64,000 nucleotides of DNA, taken from the NCBI GenBank assembly GCA_947450325.1, contig CANFUT010000025.1, forward strand, positions 1 through 64,000. The letters are read 5' to 3'. This document shows, one piece after another, positions 42,449 through 50,769 of the stretch. Each line of letters opens with the position of its first letter. The stretch's first letter is position 1. The notes below the pieces were generated by a model that was given only the letters and a program-made list of their open reading frames with translations, searched no databases and was not told where the DNA came from. A program made the translations under genes and the position numbers. Origin of the DNA: Flavobacteriia bacterium (GTDB lineage Bacteria > Bacteroidota > Bacteroidia > Flavobacteriales_D > Crocinitomicaceae).

Positions 42449-42457
42449 AATATTCGA

Positions 42458-42705
42458 TTTTGTTTAACAATTTTATCAAAACATTAAACAGTTTTGTTCA
42501 ACAAAATAAATCAAACATTAAACAAAACACAAACTTTTTATGATTTATTTTTAATTTATTTTCTTTCAACTGTATTATTAATTGGTTATTATTGGTCTTA
42601 AACAATTGTATTTTAGTAATTTGTGTTTTTAAATAAATTTTTGATTATCCAGTTTATTTTTTTTGAGTAATTTCAAAAAACCATTCTAGTAATTTTTTGT
42701 TTAAC
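42458..42705. promoter_or_regulatory. Divergent carotenoid control region with repeated TTTTGTTTAAC motifs
   Basis: TTTTGTTTAAC occurs at 42458-42468 and 42695-42705. A one-mismatch copy, TTTTGTTCAAC, is at 42492-42502, and the inverse form TTAAACAAAAC is at 42518-42528. A further TTAAACA is at 42484-42490. One end copy is 10 nt from the sigma ATG and the other 5 nt from the cruF-like ATG, so the motif could serve both divergent operons as operator or sigma-recognised element. Confidence 0.55.
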
Positions 42706-42709
42706 TTTT

Positions 42710-43369
42710 ATGATAAAAGATCAAATATTTAGGTTTTCTGCAAAGTTCAAAGCAGAAATGTTGATTTCAATTCTTGTTATTTTTTACACAGTGGGAATTA
42801 TTGGATTGATAAATGAAAGCACTAGAGATTCATTTTTGCCTTTAAGTTTTATGAACTTATTGTTGTCATTTGCGATTATGATTCTCAGTCGAAAAACCAA
42901 TAGAAAATATTTTATTCTATTTTTAGTATTGACCTTTTTAGTAGGAATGGTAGCAGAATGGATCGGGATTCATACCGGATATCTTTTTGGAGATTATTAT
43001 TACGGAGAAAATTTGGGGACCAAAATTGATGGAGTTCCTTTAATCATTGGCATTAATTGGGGTGTTTTGACAATTTGTACTTGCAATTTCACCTCCTTAT
43101 TCATTAAAAAATCCACTTGGATTTCAAGTTTCGTTTCAGCTTTTTTGATGATGTTGCTAGATGTTTTGATTGAACCAGTTGCTATTACAAGTGATTATTG
43201 GCATTGGGATTCATTGAATATTCCTTTGTACAACTATTTTTGCTGGTTTGCGGTGGCTTTTCCGTTGCATTTTTTGTATTTTAAATGGAAATTAAGTGAA
43301 CAAAATAAAGTTACGATTGCTTTATTTGGTATATTGGTAATGTTTTTTTCAATTTTTAATTTTTTGTAA
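42710..43369 (+). CDS. CruF-like carotenoid biosynthesis membrane protein (DUF422)
   Basis: A 219-residue protein with about six or seven hydrophobic segments and the DUF422 signature VGMVAEWIGIHTGYLFGDYYYG, read here as AEWIGIHTG and GDYYYG. CruF members are carotenoid 1',2'-hydratases that act on acyclic ends of monocyclic carotenoids. Here it leads an operon with crtZ and lycopene cyclase (1-nt spacing to crtZ), divergent from crtI/crtB. Hydratase activity is inferred from the family. Confidence 0.85.
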   Translation: MIKDQIFRFSAKFKAEMLISILVIFYTVGIIGLINESTRDSFLPLSFMNLLLSFAIMILSRKTNRKYFILFLVLTFLVGMVAEWIGIHTGYLFGDYYYGENLGTKIDGVPLIIGINWGVLTICTCNFTSLFIKKSTWISSFVSAFLMMLLDVLIEPVAITSDYWHWDSLNIPLYNYFCWFAVAFPLHFLYFKWKLSEQNKVTIALFGILVMFFSIFNFL

Positions 43370-43370
43370 T

Positions 43371-43847
43371 ATGTATTGGTGGGGACCGCTAGTAATGTTG
43401 AGCGCTTTTTTCGGGATGGAATTCATGGCTTGGGCAACACACAAATTTTTAATGCATGGAGGAATGTGGCATTTTCATGAGGATCATCATGTTGCAGAAC
43501 CAGGATTTTTTGAACGAAATGATGTTTTTTTCTTGATTTATGCAATACCATCGTGGTTGTGTATCATGTTAGGAATGATGTATGATTTTTATGTACCTGT
43601 TTGGATTGGTTACGGCATTGCAATGTATGGTTTTACCTATTTTATGATACACGATGTTTATATTCATAGAAGATTTAAATGGTTGAGAGACATTGATCAT
43701 CCTTATTTTATGGCGATTCGAAAAGCACATAAAGTACACCACAAGCACCAAGGTAAATTGCATGGTGAATGTTTTGGTATGTTGGTCGTACCGAAAAAAT
43801 ATTACATTGAAGCCAAAGAGACTTTCAAAAGAAAGTACCAATCATGA
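43371..43847 (+). CDS. crtZ: Beta-carotene hydroxylase
   Basis: CrtZ hydroxylates beta-ionone rings at C3 and C3'. The 158-residue di-iron membrane protein has the histidine clusters HKFLMH, HFHEDHH, HDVYIHRRF and HKVHHKH, and three or four hydrophobic segments. It sits between the cruF-like gene (1 nt) and the lycopene cyclase gene (4-nt overlap). Confidence 0.95.
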   Translation: MYWWGPLVMLSAFFGMEFMAWATHKFLMHGGMWHFHEDHHVAEPGFFERNDVFFLIYAIPSWLCIMLGMMYDFYVPVWIGYGIAMYGFTYFMIHDVYIHRRFKWLRDIDHPYFMAIRKAHKVHHKHQGKLHGECFGMLVVPKKYYIEAKETFKRKYQS

Positions 43848-44530
43848 GTTTGTATTTTTGGATATTGATAGGAACTATTACAGGACCTTTTTTCTTGAGT
43901 TTCGATAAAAAAGTCCATTTTTATAAATTTTGGAAATTTCTTTTACCAGCAACGTTTGTTATCGCAACTTTTTTCTTGATTTGGGATGAGTATTTCACGC
44001 AACTTGAAATCTGGGGATTTACTCCGCGCTATTTGCAAGGAATTTATTTAGGACATCTACCATTGGAAGAATGTTTGTTCTTCATCTTGGTTCCTTATGC
44101 TTGTTTGTTTATCTACGAAGTTTTAAAGGCTTATTTTCCTAAAATTACATTCATAAAATTTGGTCATTTCTTCGCTTTTGGATTCACCTTGTTGGGATTG
44201 ATTTTAGGTTTGATGTATTTCAAACAAGCCTACACAGCTTCCGCTTGCATCATTTCAGCATTGTTGACCATTGGAATTTATTACATCAAAAAAGTGGAAT
44301 GGTATGGGAATTTTGTTTTCACTTTCTTGGTTGCCATTATTCCTTTTTTGGTTGTTAATGGAATTTTAACGGGAAGTTTTACCGATGAGCCAGTAGTTTG
44401 GTACAACGAAAATCACATCATTGGCATTCGAATTTTTACGATTCCAATGGAGGATGTTTTTTACAATTATTGCATGCTTTTTCCTATTACAGCGATTTAT
44501 GAATGGTTAAAAAACAGAAAATCTAACTGA
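43844..44530 (+). CDS. Lycopene cyclase, CrtYc-CrtYd fused type
   Basis: A 228-residue membrane protein with two tandem halves of the heterodimeric CrtYc/CrtYd cyclase. The first half has PLEECLFFILVPYACLF (PLEE motif), the second has IPMEDVFYNYCMLFP (PMED motif). About six to seven hydrophobic segments are present. It makes beta-rings on lycopene, supplying CrtZ. It overlaps crtZ by ATGA. In flavobacteria such fused cyclases can act on one or both ends; that cannot be decided from sequence. Confidence 0.92.
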   Translation: MSLYFWILIGTITGPFFLSFDKKVHFYKFWKFLLPATFVIATFFLIWDEYFTQLEIWGFTPRYLQGIYLGHLPLEECLFFILVPYACLFIYEVLKAYFPKITFIKFGHFFAFGFTLLGLILGLMYFKQAYTASACIISALLTIGIYYIKKVEWYGNFVFTFLVAIIPFLVVNGILTGSFTDEPVVWYNENHIIGIRIFTIPMEDVFYNYCMLFPITAIYEWLKNRKSN

Positions 44531-44586
44531 AAATTTCTAGTTGATTGAGTTTTTAATTTGATTTCAATCTAAATTCAAGGAAAAGA

Positions 44587-45555
44587 TTATATTTCTCGGT
44601 GCAGCAACATGTCTGCCAAGTCTTTTAAAGGCTTTTTGTTTGATTCTGAAACATTGATTTGTTCTAAAGCTTGTAGCGCGATTACATAGTGCTCATCCAT
44701 CATTGCTCTAGCAGCTTCTCTGATTCCTAATTTGTCAAACAAATTCCTAGTAGAATCGATTTTCAAAGACTGATTTGATTGAATTTTTAATTGATTCAAT
44801 TCTTCAATCTCTGCGGGATTTGCCAATTCATAAGCTTTTAGCAAAAGAAGTGTTTTCTTGTTTGCCAAAACATCACCCCCAACTTGTTTTCCAAATTTTT
44901 CTGGGTCAGCATATAAATCTAAAATATCATCTTGGATTTGGAAAGCAACGCCAATGTTTTCTCCAAACGTGTATATCAATTCTTGATCTTCTTTTTTTGC
45001 TTCTGCCACAACTGCGCCCATTTCCAAAGCGCAACCTAGTAAAACTGAAGTTTTCAAACGAATCATTTCAATGTATTCTGCAATGGAAACATTGTTTCTA
45101 GTTTCAAAATCCATATCTAGTTGCTGTCCTTCACAAACTTCAATGGCTGTTCGGTTGAAAATCTCCAAAAGTCTTGGTAATACTTTGGCCTCTTGCTTGC
45201 AAATTTCTTGATATGCCTTTACAAGTAGAACATCACCAGATAAAATGGCAATGTTTGTGTTCCATTTGGTGTGCACAGTTGGCTGTTTTCTGCGAAGGGG
45301 CGCTTCATCCATGATATCATCATGAATCAAAGAAAAGTTATGAAAAATCTCAATGGCAATTGCCGCATGAACAGCATTTTTTCCCGAAACATCGAAAAGT
45401 TCTGCTCCCAACATGGTTAAAATTGGGCGCATTCTTTTTCCTCCCAAAGTCAGAAAATAGCGAAGTGGATCATATAAGTTCGCAGGTTGAGATGGGAAAT
45501 CAAACGTTGAAATTTCGTTTTCTAAAAAAGCTGAAAGTTTTGAGATATCTTGCAT
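44587..45555 (-). CDS. Polyprenyl diphosphate synthase (GGPP synthase-like)
   Basis: A 322-residue trans-prenyltransferase with the GGKRMRP motif, first aspartate-rich motif DDIMDE (FSLIHDDIMDEAPLRR) and second DDILD (FQIQDDILDLYAD). The first motif has the DDxxD spacing of short-chain (FPP/GGPP) synthases, so it probably makes GGPP for CrtB; an octaprenyl-type chain cannot be excluded. It is convergent with the lycopene cyclase gene and not part of either crt operon, but adjacent to both. Confidence 0.9.
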   Translation of the reverse strand: MQDISKLSAFLENEISTFDFPSQPANLYDPLRYFLTLGGKRMRPILTMLGAELFDVSGKNAVHAAIAIEIFHNFSLIHDDIMDEAPLRRKQPTVHTKWNTNIAILSGDVLLVKAYQEICKQEAKVLPRLLEIFNRTAIEVCEGQQLDMDFETRNNVSIAEYIEMIRLKTSVLLGCALEMGAVVAEAKKEDQELIYTFGENIGVAFQIQDDILDLYADPEKFGKQVGGDVLANKKTLLLLKAYELANPAEIEELNQLKIQSNQSLKIDSTRNLFDKLGIREAARAMMDEHYVIALQALEQINVSESNKKPLKDLADMLLHREI

Positions 45556-45654
45556 TAAAATAATTCCAATTCGAGATTAATAATTCTTTATCAAATACAA
45601 ACAAGCTTCTAGTTCTTTTGTTTGTGAATTCAATTTTTTTGCGTTGATCTTGAA

Positions 45655-48291
45655 TTATACATCTGTTTCTTCAATATCATCTTTTTGAACTTGTAATGAA
45701 TCTAATTCGATATCTTCTTCTTCATCATAGATTTCAAAGTATGGTTCTTCGAAAGATTTAGTTGTTACCCATTTTTCGAGCGTAAGCAGTAACGCTGGTA
45801 AAATTAACAGGTTGGTTACCATTCCAATAAGAATAGTTAATGACACCAATAATCCCAGAGCTTTTGTTCCTCCAAATTGTGAGAAAACGAACATAATAAA
45901 TCCAAAGAATAAAATAACAGAGGTATAAAAAATTCCTAATCCAGTTTCTCGCAAAGATTTGATTATACTGTATTTTAAATCCCATTTTTTAGTTTTGAGT
46001 TCTTGCCTATACTTGGCCAGAAATAAGATTGCATTATCGACCGTAATTCCTAAAGCGATTCCAAAAACTAAAAGTGTAGAAGGCTTCAAAGGGATATCAA
46101 ACCAACCCATAATTCCACCGGTGAACAAAAGCGGAATCACGTTTGGAATCATTGAAATAGCAACCATTCTCCAAGATCTAAAAAGTACTGCCATCAAAGC
46201 TGAAATTGACAATATGGCAAAAATTAAACTTTCAACTAAACTCACGAATAAATACTGTGTTCCTTCTGATGCGACAACTGAGGTTCCAGTTAACGTCAAA
46301 TCATAATATTCATCGTCAATCGCTTTTCGTAATTTTTGATTGAAATCTTTTTTCCCGAAATAGGATTTTATTTTTTCAGGGTTTGAATCAAATTCTAATT
46401 GTTTGTCTTGATTTCCGTTACTTAAAAGTGCTGTCAAACCATTATAAATAGCTGGATAACCATAAATGATTGAATCCACATAAGGTTTTTTTCCTTTTAT
46501 TACTTTGCGATACAATTTTTCGATGTGTTTTTTGTCAGGATTCAATATTTCATCAATCCTAACGCGCATTGTATCTACTTTGTCAGCAACTTCATAAGAG
46601 CCAATATCTTTCATCTGCGTTCTGATTCGCAAAGTAGTTGAAGCGGTATCAACCAATTCTTTCAAAGATAAATTTCCACCGTTTGCATTTGACATGTCAA
46701 ATTTATCGATGTATTTTTTCAAGCGTAATTTGTCTCGAGTAGAAATGATTTTGTATTCTGCAGGGTCATTTCCATAATAGGCCATATTGACAACTTTAAT
46801 GAAGTCAACAATTGATAAACTTTTAGAAAATAAAGAATCTCCAGTATATTTATTCTGGATTTCTTCGATTTTTTCCAAGGTTTCTTGTTTAAATAGTCTT
46901 CCTTTTTGCTTGTAGTTGATGGTCATTTCAAAAGGAATTGCTCCTCCAAAATTCGCTTCAATAAACTTCATGTCATTTAAAATCGGATCACCTTTTGGTA
47001 AATCACCAGTTAAATTTCCAGTAGCTCGAATTTTTGTCATTCCATATACACTGACAACAATCAATGCCACAGAACCGATGTATATCCATTTTCTATGTTG
47101 CGTAACTAAAGTCACAACAACTTCAATAAATCCTTGAGAATAAACTCGATCTAAATGTTTTAAATGTCTTGGTTTTGGAGCTTTCGAAAGTGATGTAATT
47201 ATTGGGATGATACACAAGGAAAGCGCAAATACAACCATGATATTCAAGGCTGCAATGATTCCAAATTCTGCTAATTTTTCTGAACTAGTGAAAGTACAAA
47301 ATCCGATTGCTGTAGTTAAATTTGTTAAGAACGTTGCTCCTCCAACTTTGTGAATCATCGTACTTAGTGCGCGAATTTTATTTCCATGATATCGAACTTC
47401 TTGGTGATATCTTGTCACTAGAAATACACAGTTTGGAATACCAATCACAATAATCAATGGAGGAATCAATGCCATCATGATCGAAATTCTAAATCCTAAT
47501 AATCCGATACTTCCCATCGACCAAATTACAGAAATGAAAACCACGATGTTGCAAATCATTACAACTCTTAGAGATCTGAAGAAGATATAAAGTAAAAGGG
47601 AAGAGGCAAAAATCGAAAGCGCAATGAAAATATACATTTCATTGATAATTCTTTTTCCGATGATAATTCTGATGTGAGGAAGTCCAGCGAAATGAACTTT
47701 TCCAAAGTGTTTTTCGTAGGTAGAAGCAAGATTTTCAATGTCTAAGACAAATCCAGATTTCTTTTGATCGGCCAAAAATCTTTCATCCAATCCAATCATC
47801 ATCAACGAAACTTTTGCCGAATCGTTGTAAAGTAATTTATCGTAAATGGGATTGTTTTTTATTTCTCTTTCAATAGAGTCAATGCTTTTTTCTTTGAACG
47901 TTAAATCAGAGAAAATACGCTTCGCTTCAAATCTACTTTCGGCAACGACATTTCTAATTGTAAATAGTGTCGCTTCAGAAATGACACTTTCTACACCTTC
48001 AAATTGAAGAATTGAATCGCCTAGCTCTTTCCATTTTCTAAAATTTCTTTCAGTGTAAAGTGAATCGCTATTTATTGCTAAAACCAGTGTTGAACCATCT
48101 TCGCCAAATTCTTGCTTAAATTTTAAGTAATCTAATTGAGGCTGAGATTCTTTGGGTAAAGTATTCCCGTATTTGTTGTCTATTTTAAGTCCTGTAACAG
48201 CAAAGTAACCAAAGAAAACAGTTAAAATGAGTATAATCGCCATGATGAATAAGCGATTTCTTAAAATTACATTACCAATTTTTTGCCACAT
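45655..48291 (-). CDS. RND/MMPL-superfamily transporter
   Basis: An 878-residue inner-membrane protein with about 12 transmembrane segments in two repeated halves, each starting with a short helix (LFIMAIILILTVFFGYF; WIYIGSVALIVVSVYGM) followed by a large periplasmic loop and five clustered helices. The Gly/Pro-rich helix LVFGIALGITVDNAILFLAKY matches the MMPL/sterol-sensing-like motif. It ends in an acidic cytoplasmic tail (EEEDIELDSLQVQKDD). Members export lipids or hopanoids; no substrate is indicated here. No adaptor gene is adjacent. Confidence 0.88.
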   Translation of the reverse strand: MWQKIGNVILRNRLFIMAIILILTVFFGYFAVTGLKIDNKYGNTLPKESQPQLDYLKFKQEFGEDGSTLVLAINSDSLYTERNFRKWKELGDSILQFEGVESVISEATLFTIRNVVAESRFEAKRIFSDLTFKEKSIDSIEREIKNNPIYDKLLYNDSAKVSLMMIGLDERFLADQKKSGFVLDIENLASTYEKHFGKVHFAGLPHIRIIIGKRIINEMYIFIALSIFASSLLLYIFFRSLRVVMICNIVVFISVIWSMGSIGLLGFRISIMMALIPPLIIVIGIPNCVFLVTRYHQEVRYHGNKIRALSTMIHKVGGATFLTNLTTAIGFCTFTSSEKLAEFGIIAALNIMVVFALSLCIIPIITSLSKAPKPRHLKHLDRVYSQGFIEVVVTLVTQHRKWIYIGSVALIVVSVYGMTKIRATGNLTGDLPKGDPILNDMKFIEANFGGAIPFEMTINYKQKGRLFKQETLEKIEEIQNKYTGDSLFSKSLSIVDFIKVVNMAYYGNDPAEYKIISTRDKLRLKKYIDKFDMSNANGGNLSLKELVDTASTTLRIRTQMKDIGSYEVADKVDTMRVRIDEILNPDKKHIEKLYRKVIKGKKPYVDSIIYGYPAIYNGLTALLSNGNQDKQLEFDSNPEKIKSYFGKKDFNQKLRKAIDDEYYDLTLTGTSVVASEGTQYLFVSLVESLIFAILSISALMAVLFRSWRMVAISMIPNVIPLLFTGGIMGWFDIPLKPSTLLVFGIALGITVDNAILFLAKYRQELKTKKWDLKYSIIKSLRETGLGIFYTSVILFFGFIMFVFSQFGGTKALGLLVSLTILIGMVTNLLILPALLLTLEKWVTTKSFEEPYFEIYDEEEDIELDSLQVQKDDIEETDV

Positions 48292-48314
48292 AATGTTCTA
48301 AAGTAAAAAAACAA

Positions 48315-48322
48315 CAAAATTA
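48315..48322 (-). promoter_or_regulatory. Candidate -7 element for the RND gene
   Basis: TAATTTTG on the minus strand matches TAnnTTTG 23 nt before the ATG at 48291. No -33 TTTG is seen at proper spacing. Just upstream CGCTTAAAAA is preceded by a near copy (TGCTTAAAAA). Confidence 0.4.
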
Positions 48323-48351
48323 ATTAAATATGCTTAAAAACGCTTAAAAAA

Positions 48352-50394
48352 TTAGTGTTTTAAGTCTGTATCTAGCCATTCAAAGAATTCTCTGTACCAT
48401 AAAATTCCATTTTGAGGAGATGAAATCCAATGCCCTTCTTTTGGGAAAAGTAAATACTTACTTCTTAATCCTTGAATTTTTGCAGCTTGAAATGCTTGCA
48501 TCCCCTCACTTTCAGGAACTCTAAAATCCATACCTCCATGAATAACTAAAATAGGCGTATCCCAATTTTGCACGAAATTGTGCGGACTATTTTTTGCATA
48601 ATATTCTTTGTTTTGCTGGTACCAATAGGGTCCTTTATTGTCCCAGTTTGCAAAAAACAGTTCTTCAGTTGTGCCGTACCAACTTTCTAAGTTGAACAAT
48701 CCACAATGTGAGACGAATGTTTTAAATCTTCCTTCGTGTTTTCCAGCTAAATAATATACTGAGTAGCCGCCATATGAAGCCCCAACTGCACCTAATTTTG
48801 TTGCGTCCACATAAGGTTCTTTGGCTGCATAATCAATCGCTGAAAGGTAATCTTTGATTGATTGTCCGCCCCAGTCTTTTGAAATATCATTATTCCATTT
48901 TTGACCAAAACCTGGCAATCCTCTTCTGTTTGGCGCAACAATCACGTAACCATTTGAAGCCATTAAAGCTAAATTCCATCGGTATGAGAAAAATTGACTT
49001 ACCATGCTTTGAGGTCCACCCTGACAATAAAGCAATGCTGGATATTTTTTTGTAGCATCAAAATTTGGAGGAAGCACCATCCAAACCAACATTTTTTGCC
49101 CATCAGTCGTTTCGACCCATTTTTCTTCCACTTTCGGTAAAATGATGTCTTTTAAAATTTCTTTATTCACGAACGTTAATTGTCTGATTTGTTTGCTTTT
49201 GATGGAAATAGCAAATAAATCTGTAGGTTCAATCATCGATTGTCGGCAGGCAATTAAGTCTTTGGAAGTCAAATCCAAACTGATAAAATCAAATTGACCG
49301 AATGTTAATTGAGTGATCTCTTCAGTTTTCAAATCGATTGCAAAAATTTGCTTTGTACCTTTGATTGGCACTAAAAAATAAATGGTTTTATCGTCGAGAC
49401 TGAAGCAAAATTCATCTACTGTAATATCTGTTTTTTCAGTTAAGTTGATGTCTTTGCCAGTTTCCAGATTTTTTAGAATTAAATCATTTTTATCAGATTC
49501 AAAACCGTCGTGAGCCATGCTCGTCCAAACTAAGAATTTACCGTTGTTTGAATATTTTGCATTTGCATCATATCCAAGGTGATTTTCAGTTAAGTTAATT
49601 GTCTTTTTACTTTCAATGTCAAATTGATATAATTCGCTGTTTGTGCTGATTGCAAATGCTTTTCCGATTTTTTTCTTGCAACTGTAAATGATTTTTTTAG
49701 AGTCTAAAGAAAAAACAATTTGATCACTTCCTCCAAAAGGTGGTAAAATTCCATCGTAAGGCTCATTATCAAGTAGATCGATACTACTCATTACAACTTT
49801 ATCGTTGGCTATTTCGTGCAAGAATAGGTGTTTTTTATTTTCGTCTGACCATTGATTCCAGTGTCTATACATTAAATCATCTTCAAGTCTTGCATTTGCC
49901 ATTGGCAAATCTGGATGTTTTTCCTTCAGTGTTTCTTTGGTTTTGATTGCACCGATTAATACAATTTTGGTTTCGTCTGGAGAAAGTTTAAATCCTTCAA
50001 TTTCTGGTAAACCGATGGATGAAATTTGTTTTTTGTCACCACCAGTTTGATTCATTCGCCAAATTTGAACGCCGTCTTTTTCGTTTGACAAAAACCAAAT
50101 CATATTATTTTTTCCCCAAACGGCTTCCATCTCGGAAAATTTCGTTTCGGTTATTTGCGAATATTGATTTGTAGCGATATCAAAAACAAAAAGATCTGTA
50201 TTTCCACTGTTCGCTGCAACGTTGAATTCACGAAGTTCAAAAAGTATTTTTTTTCCATCAGGAGATACTTTTCCTCCAGATAGTCTTTTTAATTTCCAAA
50301 GTAATTCAGGAGTTAATGTATTTTGCGCAGTGCTTTGATTATAAATCAATAGTGACACAAAAAAGAGTAGAATGAAATTCTTTAATCGTAACAT
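48352..50394 (-). CDS. S9-family (prolyl-oligopeptidase-type) secreted peptidase
   Basis: A 680-residue protein with a signal peptide (cleavage near YNQSTAQ), an N-terminal WD40/TolB-like propeller at about 25-400 (LSGGKVSPDGKKILFELREF) and an alpha/beta-hydrolase domain. The catalytic triad is visible: Ser in GASYGGYS (near 538), Asp in HGGMDFRV (near 620) and His in KEGHW (near 652). It is expected in the periplasm, cleaving dipeptides or oligopeptides (DPP or acylaminoacyl type). Confidence 0.93.
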   Translation of the reverse strand: MLRLKNFILLFFVSLLIYNQSTAQNTLTPELLWKLKRLSGGKVSPDGKKILFELREFNVAANSGNTDLFVFDIATNQYSQITETKFSEMEAVWGKNNMIWFLSNEKDGVQIWRMNQTGGDKKQISSIGLPEIEGFKLSPDETKIVLIGAIKTKETLKEKHPDLPMANARLEDDLMYRHWNQWSDENKKHLFLHEIANDKVVMSSIDLLDNEPYDGILPPFGGSDQIVFSLDSKKIIYSCKKKIGKAFAISTNSELYQFDIESKKTINLTENHLGYDANAKYSNNGKFLVWTSMAHDGFESDKNDLILKNLETGKDINLTEKTDITVDEFCFSLDDKTIYFLVPIKGTKQIFAIDLKTEEITQLTFGQFDFISLDLTSKDLIACRQSMIEPTDLFAISIKSKQIRQLTFVNKEILKDIILPKVEEKWVETTDGQKMLVWMVLPPNFDATKKYPALLYCQGGPQSMVSQFFSYRWNLALMASNGYVIVAPNRRGLPGFGQKWNNDISKDWGGQSIKDYLSAIDYAAKEPYVDATKLGAVGASYGGYSVYYLAGKHEGRFKTFVSHCGLFNLESWYGTTEELFFANWDNKGPYWYQQNKEYYAKNSPHNFVQNWDTPILVIHGGMDFRVPESEGMQAFQAAKIQGLRSKYLLFPKEGHWISSPQNGILWYREFFEWLDTDLKH

Positions 50395-50444
50395 ACATCT
50401 AGTTTTAGAGCAATGAAGTTACGAAACTAAATCAAACTAAGAAG

Positions 50445-50657
50445 TTATTTTGTTTTTTTAGCAACTGAAATTTTTGCTTGAATTCTTTTTCTACTTTGGG
50501 TATATATTAAAATACAGCAACTTGAAATTAACATAGCAGCTAATGTGTAAGTGATTGTTGTACTACCAGACATATCTTTTTTAACGCAATAAAATAGTAC
50601 ATTAACGGATACTAAAGCCACAATCATTATCCGTTGAAACCATTTGATTTTATTCAT
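50445..50657 (-). CDS. Small two-span membrane protein
   Basis: A 70-residue protein with two predicted transmembrane helices (IMIVALVSVNVLFYCV and TYTLAAMLISSCCILIYT) and a basic C-terminus (SRKRIQAKISVAKKTK). It lies upstream of the S9 peptidase on the same strand, 50 nt apart. I recognise no family. Topology predicts both ends in the cytoplasm. Confidence 0.65.
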   Translation of the reverse strand: MNKIKWFQRIMIVALVSVNVLFYCVKKDMSGSTTITYTLAAMLISSCCILIYTQSRKRIQAKISVAKKTK

Positions 50658-50718
50658 TTCAAAATCTTAAAGTTGATTTGAAGTTAGAAATTTTTTTTAA
50701 AACGGAATACTTTTTAAC

Positions 50719-50747
50719 AAAAAAAAACTGCCCGATTGGGGCAGTTT
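50719..50747 (-). terminator. Intrinsic terminator of the glmS operon
   Basis: AAACTGCCC (50725-50733) and GGGCAGTTT (50739-50747) form a 9-bp stem with a 5-nt loop. On the minus strand it is followed by a run of nine T, about 25 nt after the glmS stop. Confidence 0.9.
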
Positions 50748-50769
50748 CTTGAAATAATGTATTAAAAAA

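Noticed and set aside
44531-44586. GATTGA/TCAATC repeat between lycopene cyclase and GGPP synthase genes
   Set aside because: A 6-bp AT-rich stem with a loop of more than 15 nt is too weak to call a terminator.
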